Assembly (NCBI RefSeq): GCF_937616625.2
Contig: NC_065577.1
Span: 27,045,501 to 27,109,500 of the forward strand
Direction of reading: 5' to 3'
DNA length: 64,000 nt
DNA from: Mercurialis annua
Lineage: Eukaryota; Streptophyta; Magnoliopsida; Malpighiales; Euphorbiaceae
Below, one piece after another: positions 33,758 through 44,439 of the stretch. The notes beneath the pieces were generated by a model, which saw nothing but the letters and a program-made list of their open reading frames with translations, was not told where the DNA came from and made no database searches. Each line of letters starts with the position of its first letter. The stretch's first letter is position 1. The translations under genes were made by a program, and so were the position numbers.

Positions 33758-34507
33758 GTGCCAGGTCAGAGCTTGAAAGCTCCTCGAGCTCAGACGCAGA
33801 ACATGCTTGAGATTTCTTCGGGCTCAAGCACTACTACTCCGGGATCCCAGGCGATAACTCGAGCAAGCTTTGCTGATCAGAACCAGAGTAAGACCGAGAT
33901 TGACCTGACTCTAGCGAAGAACCTTCTGCTGACTGAGCAGAAGAAGGCACGGGAGGCGGAAAGAAGAGCAGGTGAGGCGGAGAAGAAAGCTTCTGAAGGG
34001 GCTGCCCTTGTTGCCAACTTGGAGTCTCAACTGAAGAATTCTGAAGATCGCCGGGCTGAGGACCTCGGTGTGCTAGAGAAGCTCCGAGATGATGTGAGTC
34101 AACTTGAAAATGAGAAGACTCGGGCCAGGGAAGATTTTTCAAAGTAGTTGGCTGACCTGACTGCCCAGAACGAGTTGCTGAGCTGGCGTCTTCGGGATAC
34201 AGTTGCTGATCAAAAGAAGTTGATAGCCGAGCTCGTGAAGCAGGCCGAGGAGGCAGAAGCTAAGGCCAAAGAAGTCACTGGTCGGGAGGACGCGATCTAT
34301 GAGGACTTCCGCCGAATTATGTACGTCAGCGAGGTTCAGGTCAGCGAGTATGTCAGAGGTCGCTTCAGAGCTAATGTGGATGTGTCCGACTTTAGTTTGG
34401 ACATTGAGGAGCTAGGCCGGCGAGCTAAGGATCTACCCGAAGACTATGATATGCCTGCTGATATCGAGGACTATCTTGCTGATGACCAGGATCCAGGTCC
34501 AATTTAG
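33758..34507 (+). pseudogene. Antisense coiled-coil ORF of the Tat element, N-terminally truncated
   Basis: A charged, helix-rich product of about 249 codons, interrupted by one in-frame TAG (34145-34147) that splits it into 129 and 119 residues. The first part has heptad-like repeats rich in Ala, Glu, Lys and Arg (AREAERRAGEAEKKASEGAA). The second continues the coiled coil (AELVKQAEEAEAKAKEV) and ends in an acidic tail (DYDMPADIEDYLADDQDPG). It runs opposite to pol and lies between the end of pol and where the 3' LTR would be. Extra antisense ORFs in that place are described for Tat/Ogre-type elements; their function is unknown. The start shown is the edge of the fragment and not a true start. 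With the stop and the lost N-terminus it is taken as a pseudogene. Confidence 0.75.
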
Positions 34508-35239
34508 ATTTGAAAAAACATTTCCCTAGCCTTGTAATTTTTGGATACTTTGTTTTTGATTTTTGAAATTTTTGAATCTCAAGCTCCGGGCTCTTTATAA
34601 GTTTCTCTTGGTTTCTGTTGAATTTGTTATTTGTTTCTGAATTCCTTTTGCCCCGCTTATCTTTTTGTCTTGAAAACTTTGGCTAAGTGTGATAGCATGT
34701 TTCCATAGATAACTTGACCTTGTTCCGAACTAGTTTTGTTGGCATTATTTTCTAGGGTTTTCTACCAAGATCCCTTGACTTAGTTTTGAACTGGAGTTAC
34801 TGAGACTGATTTCTAGTTTCTCTGAGGTCAGGTTGAAGCAAGTTGTATCGTGTCGGTAGTTCCTTAAGTTTTTGGTAGTTCGGGCTCATCGTGACTTGGT
34901 TTCGATAGATAACTTTGTGATTGACTTAGGGTCCAGGGATAGTGCATCGCTTATTGATGGCCCATAGTTCGTAAGTGATACATAACACGTGAATGGTTCA
35001 TAGCCCGCTGGTGGCACATAGCCCGTAGATGGCACATAGCCCACGGATGGCACATAGCCCGTGCATGGCACATAGCCCGTGCATGGCACATAGCCCGTGC
35101 ATGGCACATAGCCCGTGGATGGCACATAGCCCGTGGATGGCACACAACCCGTTGATGGCACATAGCCTGTGGATAAATTACCGAGTAGATTGCTCGGGTT
35201 TTGAAAGAAAGACATGAATTCTTTTTTAATCTTTTTTAT
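34508..35239 (-). other. Untranslated region between Tat pol and antisense ORF
   Basis: About 730 bp with no gene. The part nearest the antisense ORF (34508-34956) is T-rich on the plus strand and holds nothing I recognise. The middle holds the 18-bp minisatellite. The rest (35175-35239) is a short T-rich stretch before the pol stop codon. Confidence 0.7.
34957..35174. repeat. 18-bp minisatellite in the Tat 3' untranslated region
   Basis: About 12 tandem copies of an 18-bp unit, GGCACATAGCCCGTGCAT in the clearest copies (35065-35118), with diverged copies at both ends. Because 18 is a multiple of three, both strands are open, giving six-residue repeats (MAHSPC on plus, GYVPST on minus). I regard these frames as accidental. 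Tandem repeats in this part of Tat/Ogre elements are a known source of new satellites. Confidence 0.93.
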
Positions 35240-36624
35240 TCATTGAGGGGAACCTGGGAGTTCGAATTTCTGAAGAACCGGGGAGTTCCAAGTTCTCGGG
35301 AGCACTCTGCCTGACATGTGTGCTATCATGTAAGCTCCGGCTCTTCCGACCTCAGTGACCCAATATGGGCCTTCTCAGTTGGGCTCAAGTTTTCCTACTC
35401 CCGCATTCCCCTTGGCGATGTACGCCTGTCTCAGGACCAGGTCTCTGACTTGGAAGCTAAGGGGTTTAACCCTCTTGTTGTGATACTTAGACATTCTTTG
35501 CTTGTATGCTTCGATTCTCAGTGCTGCCTATTCTCGCCGTTCTTCTAACAGGTCTAAGCATAACTTCTGCTCTTCTTCATTCTTGGCTTCATCAAAAAAC
35601 TGGACTCTCAGGGTCGGCATCCCAATTTCCACCGGTATCATTGCCTCACCCCCGTATGTTAAAGAAAACGGGGTGTCTCCTGTCCCTGCCCTTGGGGTAG
35701 TTCGGTAAGCCCAAATAACCTTAGGTAGCTCTTCCAGCCACTGTTTGTCATATTGCCCCAGCCTGGCCTTAAGCCCTTTTAGTATTGTCTGGTTGGTCAC
35801 CTCGGTCATCCCGTTGCTCTGCGGATGAACCACTAAAATGAAGCGTAAGTCGATATGTAAATTGCTGACAAACTTTTTTAAAGCTCGGCAATTGAACTGT
35901 TTCCCATTATCTGTTATCAGAGCACTGGGTATCCCGAATGTGCACACAATTTGCCTCCAGAATAAATGCCGAATCCGAGCTTCTGTGATAGTGCTTACGG
36001 CTTCTACCTCGATCCACTTCATAAAGTGATCTACTGCCACTATCAAGAACTTTTTCTGCCCGTGGTTGCTGTGAATGGTCCCAGAATAGTGATCCCCCAT
36101 GTTGCAAAAGGCCAAGGACTTGTGATAGGACACTGCTCTGTAGTTGGAGCATGTTGGATGTTTTGGTGCCTTCGGCAGTTCTCGCACTTCTTCACAATCT
36201 CCTCAGCTTGCCTGACCATCAAATGCCAGTAATATCCCTGCAGAACTTCTTTCTTTGCCAGCATGCGAGGAGCTATGTGTGCCCCGCAGATACCTTCATG
36301 TATTTCTCTTAGAACATACTCACCCTCCTCCGCCATTAGGCATCTCGACCAGGGGTGGATGAATGACTTCCTGTACAAGACTCCGTCGAGAAATGCATAG
36401 TAAGGGGCTTGTCGTAGGATTTTGTATGCTTTGTCTCTATCCTCCGGCAGAGGTTCGTCCATCAGGTAATGGGCTATGCCTTGCATCCAATTTTCCAAAG
36501 GCTGATTTAGAAAGATGGTTTCATGGCTATCAATGCTGGAATGCTTTTGAACCGAGATATGGACCCCGAGTATCTTCTCATCCCCTGTTGCGGCTTTGGC
36601 CAGTACATCGGCCTCTTGGTTTTC
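35240..36624 (-). pseudogene. Tat integrase region (zinc finger, DDE core, C-terminus), broken
   Basis: The zinc-binding HHCC module is in the frame 36498-36043: HEGICGAH (His 67 and His 74) and CENC (Cys 105 and Cys 108). The catalytic core is in the frame 36187-35528: Asp 53 (VDHF), Asp 93 (TDNG) and Glu 129 (MTEVTN), so the DDE triad is present. The two parts are in different frames; the shift is at about 36050-36060. A TAG at 35528 interrupts the C-terminal part, which can be followed to a stop at 35240-35242 (RVLPRTWNSPVLQKFELPG before the end). The sequence 36499-36624 is an open continuation from the second RNase H. Normally the protein inserts the cDNA into the genome; this copy cannot be made as one protein. 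Confidence 0.85.
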
Positions 36625-38216
36625 CTAGCGGGGAACTTGCTCTATCACCCACTTTCCCCCTAGCTCCTGAATCTTGTTTAAGAAGAACTTAACTCTGTCA
36701 ACGTATCTTCGCATCTCTGGATCTCGAGCTTCAAAAGTACCCAGTATTTGACAAACGACCAACTGAGAGTCACTCCTTATTGTTACGTGCTCGGCTTTAA
36801 CCACGTTTACCATTCTTAGTCCGATCAACAGAGCATCATATTCCGCGGCGTTGTTGGATGCCGAGAAATCAAATTTCACCGAGATCCGAAGCGTAACTCC
36901 ATGAGGTCCTTTCAGGACCACGCCTGCTCCGGATCCTTCCAGGTTTGATGCCTCATCGACTTCTAGGACCCATTTCAGAAGTTGTTCATCTGCTTCCTCC
37001 GATTGATCACTGGCAGTGGTCTCGACTATAAAATCAGCTAATACTTGCGCTTTTAGAGCGGGCCGGGGTTCGTATCGGATGTCATATCCTCCCAACTGAA
37101 CTGACCAGCTGACCAGTCGCCCTGACAATTCCGGCTGCAAAGCTTTCCTCAGAGGTTGGCTTGTCCGTACTACTATGATGTGAACTTCAAAGTATCTCCT
37201 CAATTTTTCTGCTGCCAAAGCGAATTTCTCGATCTTTGGATATCTTATCTCTGGGCCTTTCAGAACTCTGCTGAGATAGTAAACCGGGGTTTGTAAACCC
37301 TTATCCTCCTTTACCAGGACTGTTGCTGCTGTCTCATCATTCACCGAGAGGTATAAGTACAAGATTTCGTCTGTCCACTTGAAATTCTTCGTGTTTTTCG
37401 AGATTTTGAAAAATGGCAAGCATCGCTTGGCTGAGAAACTCATGAACCTTCCCAGTGTCGTGATTCTACCGTTCAGCTTTTGTACTTCTTTCACCGAGGT
37501 GGGGGCTTTCATGTTCATTACTGCCTCAATTTTCTCCAGGTTTGCCTCAATTCCTTTCTTTGAGATGAGGTGCCCGAGAAACTTCCCAGACCAAACCGCG
37601 AAGGCACACTTATCCGGGTTTAGCTTTAGATTGAATTCTTTCAATTTTTCAAAGGTTTCTGCCAGGTCCCCTGCGTGATCCTCGATTCCTCTAGATTTTA
37701 CAACTATGTCGTCTACGTAAATCTCAACATTCTTGCCTAGTTGATCCTTGAAAACATGATTCATGAGTCTTTGGTAGGTTGCCACAGCGTTTTTCAAGCC
37801 AAAAGGCATCTTCTTATACCAATACTCTCCCAGATCTGTTGTTAACGCAGTCTTCTCTTCATTGTCTTTGTTCATCGGGATTTGGTGTTATCCCTGGGAA
37901 GCGTCTAACAAAGCATTGACTGCAAAACCACATGTTGCATCTACTAACTGGTCGATGTTCGGCAAAGGAAAACTGTCTTTCGGACAAGCATTGTTTAGAT
38001 CAGTGAAATCTATACAAAGCCTCCATCTGCCATTAGAATTCTTGATTAACACAACGTTGGCTAGCCATTCTGGGTAATGCACTTTCCTGATGAACCCGAC
38101 TTTCAGGAGCTTCTCCATTTCATCTCGGAGAGCCATCTGTTTCTCTAGAGAGAAAGTTCTTTTCTTTTACTTGACAGACTTTCACTTGGCATCCACGTTT
38201 AACTTGTGCGAGAATA
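36625..38216 (-). pseudogene. Tat reverse transcriptase, RNase H and second RNase H, broken
   Basis: The RT N-part is in frame 38136-37888 (GFIRKVHYPEWLANVVLIKN, RLCIDFTDLNNACPKDSFPL). The RT palm follows in 37875-36625, with the catalytic YVDD at residues 53-56 and GHLISKKGI at 101-109. RNase H follows at about residues 173-285, and is short at its start. The archaeal-type second RNase H is at about 300-416, with VDEAS (Asp 307), NNAAEYDAL (Glu 345) and SDSQLV (Asp 369). Breaks: in-frame stops upstream of 38136 (a TGA near 38173 and a TAA near 38158), a TAA between 37888 and 37875, and a TAG at 36625-36627. The second RNase H places the element in the Tat/Ogre clade. No initiation codon, protease or gag is left. 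Confidence 0.87.
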
Positions 38217-41200
38217 AATGTATGGCTTAAATCGCTAAAAAGGGGAAACGTTTGGTTTTGTTTCGTAACGTTTGTAAACGTTTGGCTTAAATTGTTAAAA
38301 AGGTGAAACGTTTGGATTTGTTTCGTAACGTTTGTAAATGTTTCGCTTAAATCGCTAAAAATGTGAAAATGTTTTAGCGAATGGCTTTGTTTAGTAACAT
38401 TTGAAATGCTAAAAATGGGGAAACGTTTGGATTTGTTTCGTAACGTTTGTAAACGTTTGGCTTAAATTGCTAAAACAGTGAAATGTTTAGATTTGTTTCG
38501 TAACGTTTGTAAATGTTCTGCTTAAATTGCTAATAAGGTGAAACGCTTGGATTTATTTTATAACGTTTCTAAACGTTTGGGTTAAATCGCTAAAAAGGTG
38601 AAACGTTTAGATTTGTTTCATAACGTTTGTAAACGTTTTGCATGATTCGCTAAACAGGGGAAACGTTTGGATTTGTTTCGTAAAATTTGTAAGCGTTTGG
38701 CTTAAATCGCTAAAAACGGGAAAAGTTTTTTTTTTGTTTCGTAACTTTTGTAAACGTTTGGCTTAAATCGCTAAAAATGTTAAATGTTTGGCTTAAATCG
38801 CTAAAAAGGTGACACGTTTGGATTTGTTTCGTAACGTTTGTAAACATTTCGCTTAAATTGCTAAAAGGCAAAACATTTGGTTTTGTTTCATAACCTTTGT
38901 AAACATTTGGATGAAATCGCTAAAACGGCAAAATGTTTGGATTTGTTTTGTAACGTTTGTAAATATTTGCTTAAATTGCTAAAAAGGTGAAACGCCTGGA
39001 TTTTTTTCATAAAGTTTGTAAAGGGTTTCGCTTACATCGCTAAAAAGGTGAAATGTTAGGATTTGTTTCGCAACGTTTGTACACGTTTCGCTTATATTGC
39101 TAAAAAGGTGAAACGTTTGAATTTGTTTCGTAACGTTTGCCAACGTTTGGCTTAAATCGCTAAAAAGGTGAAACGTTTGGATTTGTTTCTTAACGTTTGT
39201 AAAAATTTGGCTTAAATCGCTAATAAGGTGACATGTTTGGTTTGGTTTTGTATCGTTTGTTAACGTTTGGCTTGAATCGCTAATAAGGTTAAACGTTTGG
39301 ATTTGTTTTGTAACGTTTGTAAACGTTTGGCTTATATCGCTAAAAAGGGGAAAGGTTTGGATTTGTTTCGTAACGTTTGTAAACGTTTGGCTTAAATTGC
39401 TAAAAAAATGAAACGTTTGGATTTGTTTGGTAATATTTGTAAACGTTTGGCTTAAATCGCTAAAAAGGTGAAACTTTTGGATTTGTTTCGTAAAGTTTGT
39501 ACACGTTTGGCTTAAATTGCTAAAAAGGTGAAACGTTTGGATTTGTTTCTAAACGTTTTAAGCGTTTGGCTTAAATCGCTAAAATGAGGAAACGTTTGGA
39601 TTTGTTTCGTAATGTTTGTAAACGTTTGGCTTTAATCGGTAAAAAGGTGAAATGTTTGGATTTATTTCGTAACATTTGTAAACGTTTGGCTATAACTGCT
39701 AAAAAGGTGAAATGCTTGGATTTGTTTCATAACGTTTCTAAACGTTTGGCTTAAATCGCTAAAAAGGTGAAACCTTTGGATTTTTTCGTAACGTTTGTAA
39801 ACGTTTGGCTTAATTCGCTAAAAAGGGAAAAATTTGGTTTTGTTTCGTAACATTTGTAAATTTTTGGCTTATTTTGTTAAAAAGGTGAAACGCGATTTGT
39901 TTCGTAAATTTTGTAAATGTTTGGCTTAAATTGCTAAAAATGTGAAACGTTTGGATTTGTTTTGTAACGTTTATAAACGTATGGCTTAAATCGCTAAAAA
40001 GGTGAAACGTTTGGTTTTGTTTCATAAAGTTCGTAAACGTTTGGCTTAAATCGCTAAAATGGGGAAATGTTTGGATTTGTTTTGTAACATTTGTAAACGT
40101 TTGGCTTAAATTTCTAAAAAGGTTACACGTTTGGCTTATATCGCTAAAAAGGTGACATGTTTAGATTTGTTTCGTAACGTTTGTAAACATTTCGCTTAAA
40201 TTGCTAAAAAGGTGAAACGTTTGATTTTGTTTCATAACCTTTGCAAACGTTTGGCTGAAATAGCTAAAAATGCAAAACGTTTGGATTTGTTTCGTAACAT
40301 TTGTAAATATTTGGTTTAAATTGCTAAAAAGGTAAAACGCCTGGATTTGTTTCGTAACGTTTGTAAATGTTTGGCTTAAATCGCTAAAAAGGTGAAACGT
40401 TTGAATTTGTTTCGCAACGTTTGTAAAAGTTTCACTTAAATCTCTAAAAAGGTGAAACGTTTGAATTTGTTTCGTAGCGTTTGTCAATATTTGGCTTAAA
40501 TCGCTAAAAAGGTGAAACGTTTGGATTTCTTTCTTTTTTTGTATAAATTTGGCTTGAATCGCTAATAAGGTGAAACATTTGGATTTTTTTCATAACGTTT
40601 GTAAACGTTTGGCATAAATCGCTAAAAAGGGCAAACGTTTGGATTTGTTTTGTAACGCTTGTAAACGTTTGGCTTTAATTACTAAAAAGATGAATCGCTT
40701 GGATTTGTTTAGTAATGTTTGTAAACGTTTGCCTTAAATCGTTAAAAAGGTGAAACGTTTAGATTTGTTTCGTAACGTTTGTAAACGTTTGGCATAAATC
40801 GCTAAAAAGGTGAAATGTTTGGATTTGTTATGTAACGTTTTAATTTTTTTGGCTTAAATTGCTAAAATGGGGAAACGTTTGGATTTGTTTCGTAATGTTT
40901 GTAAAATTTTGGCTTAAATCGCTAAAAAGGTGAAATGTTTGGATTTGTTTCGTAACGTTTGTAAACATTTGGCTATAATTGCTAAATAGGTGAAATGCTT
41001 AGATTTGTTTCGTAACGTTTGTAAACGTTTGGCTTAAATTGCTAAAAAGGGGAAACACTTAGTTTTGTTTCGTAACATTTGTAAACGTTTGGCTTAAATT
41101 GCTGAAAAGGTGAAACGCGATTTGTTTTGTAATGTTTGTAAGTTTTTGGCTTATATCGCTAAAAATGTGAAACGTTTTGATTTATTTCGTAAAGTTTGTA

Positions 41201-41389
41201 AGCACTTAGCTTAAATCGCTAAAAAGGTGAAACGTTTGGATTTGTTTCGTAACGTTTGTAAACGTTTGGCTTAAATCGCTAAAATGGGGAAACGTTTGAA
41301 TTTGTTTCGTAATGTTTGTAAATATTTGGCTTAAATTGCTAAAAATGTGGAACGTTTGGATTTTTTTGTAACGTTTATAACCGTATGGT

Positions 41390-44300
41390 TTAAATCGCTA
41401 AAAAGATGAAACGTTTGGTTTTGTTTCGTAACGTTTGTAAATGTTTGGCTTAAATTGCTAGAAAGGTGAAACGTTTTGATTTGTTTCGTAACGTTTGTAA
41501 ACCTTTGGCTTAAATCGCTAAAAATGTGAAAGGTTTTAGCGATTGGTTTTGTTTCGTGACATTTGAAACGCTAAAAATAGGGAAACGTTTGGATTTGTTT
41601 CGTAACGTTTGTAAACGTTTGGCTTAAATTGCTAAAAAGGTGAAATATTTGGATTTGTTTCGTAACGTTTGTAAACGTTTGGCTTAAATCGCTAAAAAGG
41701 TGAAACATTTAGATTTTTTTCGTAATGTTTGTAAACGTTTTGCATGATTCTCTAAACAGGGTAAACTTTTGGATTTGATTCGTAAAATTTGTAAACGTTT
41801 GGCTTAAATCGCTAAAAACTGGAAAATTTTGATTTTGTTTGTAACGTTTGTAAACGTTAGGCAAATCGCTAAAAAGGTTAAACGTCTGGTATAAATTGCT
41901 AAAAAGGTGACACGTTTGTATTTGTTTCGTAACATTTGTAACGTTAGGTTTAAATTGGTAAAAAGGTGATACATTTGGCTTTGTTTTGTAACGTTTGTAA
42001 ACATTCGGCTTAAATCACAAAAAAGGTTAAACGTTTGGCTTAAATTGCTAAAAAGGTGACATGTTTGGATTTGTTTCGTAACGTTTGTAAATGTTTCGCT
42101 TAAATTTTTGAAAAGACGAAACGCTTGGTTTTTTTTCATAACCTTTGTAAACGTTTTGTTGAAATTGCTAAAAAGGCAAAACGTTTAGATTTGTTTCGTG
42201 ACATTTGTAAATATTTGGCTTAAATTGCTAAAAAGGTGAAACGCCTGGATTTTTTTCGTAACGTTTGTAAACAAATGGTTTAAATCGACAAAAAGGGAAA
42301 AGTTTGGATTTGTTTCGCAACGTTTGTAAACATTTCGCCTAAATCGCTAAAAAGGTGAAACGTTTGAATTTGTTTCGTAATATTTGTAAACGTTTGGCTT
42401 AAATCGCTAAAAAGGTGAAACGTTTGGATTTATTTCTTAACGTTTGTAAAACTTTGGCTTAAATCGCTAAAAAGGTGAAACGTTTGGTTTTGTTTAGTAA
42501 CGTTTGTAAACGTTTGACTTCAATCGCTAAAAAAGTGAAACGTTTGGATTTATTTCGTAACGTTTGTAAACGTTTGGCTTAAATTGCGAAAAAGGGGGAA
42601 CGTTTGGATTTGTTTCGTAACGTTTGGCTTAAATTCCTAAAAAGGTGGAACGCTTGGATTTATTTGGTAATATTTGTAAACGTTTAGCTTAAATCGCTAA
42701 AAAGGTGAAACGTTTGGATTCTTTTCGTAACGTTTGTAAACGTTTGGCTTAAATCGCTTAAAAGGTGAAACGTTTGGCTTTGTTTCAAAACGTTTTAAAC
42801 ATTTTGCTTTATTTCGTAACATTTGTAAACGTTTCGCTTAAATCGCTAAACATGTGAAACGTTTTAGCGATTGGTTGTTTAGCGATTGGTTTTGTTTCGT
42901 AATATTTGAAACGCTAAAAATGGGGAAACCTTTGGATTTATTCCGTAACGTTTGTAAACGTTTTGCTTGAATTGCTAAAAAGGTGAAATGTTTGGATTTG
43001 TTTCGTAACGTTTGTAAACATTTAGCTTAAATCGTTAAAAAGGTGAAACGTTTGGATTTGTTTCGTAACGTTTGTAAACGTTTGGCTTCAATCGCTAACA
43101 AGGTGAAACGTTTGGATTTATTTCGTAACGTTTGTATACGTTTGGCTTAAATTTATAAAAAGGGGAAACGTTTGGATTTGTTTCGTAACGTTTGTAAACG
43201 TTTGGCTTAAATTGCTAAAAAGGTGAAACGCTTGGATTTATTTGGTAATATTTGTAAACGTTTAGCTTAAATCGCTAAAAAGGTGAAACGTTTGGATTCT
43301 TTTTGTAACGTTTGTAAACGTTTGGCTTAAATCGCTTAAAAGGTGAAACGTTTGGCTTTGTTTCGTAACGTTTTAAACATTTTGCTTTATTTCGTAACAT
43401 TTGTAAACGTTTCGCTTAAATCGCTAAACATGTGAAACGTTTTAGCGATTGGTTGTTTAGCGTTTGGTTTTGTTTCGTAACATTTGAAACGCTTAAAATG
43501 GGGAAACTTTGGATTTGTTTCGTAACGTTTGTAAACGTTTGGCTTGAATTGCTAAAAAGGTGAAATGTTTGGATTTGTTTCGTAGCATTTGTAAACATTT
43601 GGCTTAAATCGTTAAAAAGGTGAAACATTTGGATTTGTTTTGTAACGTTTGTAAACGTTTGGCTTCAATCGCAAACAAGATGAAACGTTTGGATTTGTTT
43701 TGTAACGTTTGTATACGTTTGGCTTAAATTGCTAAGAAGGGAAAACGTTCGGATTTTTTTCGCAACGTTTGTAAACGTTTGGCTTAAATTGCTAAAAAGG
43801 TGAAACGCTTGGATTTTTTTGGTAATGTTCGTAAACGTTTAGCTTAAATCTCTAAAAAGGTGAAACGTTTGGATTTGCTTCGCAACGTTTGTAAACGTTG
43901 GCCTAAATCGCTAAAAAGGTGAAACATTTGGATTTATTTCGTAACGTTTTAAACATTTGGCTTAAATCGCTAAAAATGGGGAAACGTTTGAATTTGTTTC
44001 ATAACGTGTCTAAATGTTTGGCTTAAATAGCTAAAAAGGTGAAACGTTTGGATTTGTTTCAAACGTTTGTAAACGTTTGGCTTCAATCGCTAACAAGGTG
44101 AAACGTTTGGATTTGCTTTGTAACTTTTGTATACGTTTGGCTTAAATCGCTAAAAAGGGAAAACATTTGGTTTTGTTTCGTAACATTTGTAAACGTTTGG
44201 CTTAAATTGCGAAAAAGGTGAAACGCGATTTTTTTCGTAATGTTTGTAAATGTTTGACCTATATCGCTAAAAAGGTGAAACGTTTGGATTTGTTTCGTAA

Positions 44301-44439
44301 CGTTTGTAAACGTTTAGCTTAAATCGCTAAAATGGGGAAACGTTTGGATTCGTTGAGTAACGTTTCTAAACGTTTGGCTTATATCGCTAAAAATGTGAAA
44401 CATTTGGATTTGTTTTGTAACGTTTATAAACGTATGGCT
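41390..44439 (-). repeat. Higher-order satellite unit, complete copy
   Basis: About 3050 bp of satellite whose variant monomers recur in the same order 3050 bp downstream (for example 41401 with 44451, and the 41531-41590 joint with 44581-44640). This copy keeps the segment 42235-42985 that the next copy lacks. Confidence 0.8.

Larger units (their letters stand above)
33757..38216 (-). mobile_element. Tat/Ogre-clade Ty3/gypsy fragment without LTRs
   Basis: Read on the minus strand the order is RT (from about 38216), RNase H, a second archaeal-type RNase H, integrase (ending 35240), an untranslated region with an 18-bp minisatellite, and an antisense coiled-coil ORF (33758-34507, plus). The second RNase H between RNase H and integrase, and an antisense ORF after pol, are hallmarks of the Tat/Ogre clade. 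Gag, protease, the first part of RT and both LTRs are missing. Both ends abut reverse-orientation satellite without a clear target duplication, so the piece was probably carried in by rearrangement or trimmed by it. GC content is clearly higher than in the satellite. Confidence 0.88.

Noticed and set aside
33758..34507. Host coiled-coil gene
   Set aside because: Position and orientation next to Tat pol match the antisense ORF of that clade; it begins at a truncated edge and has an in-frame stop.
34886..35217. Repeat proteins (GYVPST or MAHSPC) encoded by the 18-bp minisatellite
   Set aside because: Open on both strands only because the unit is 18 bp; located in an untranslated region of a broken element.
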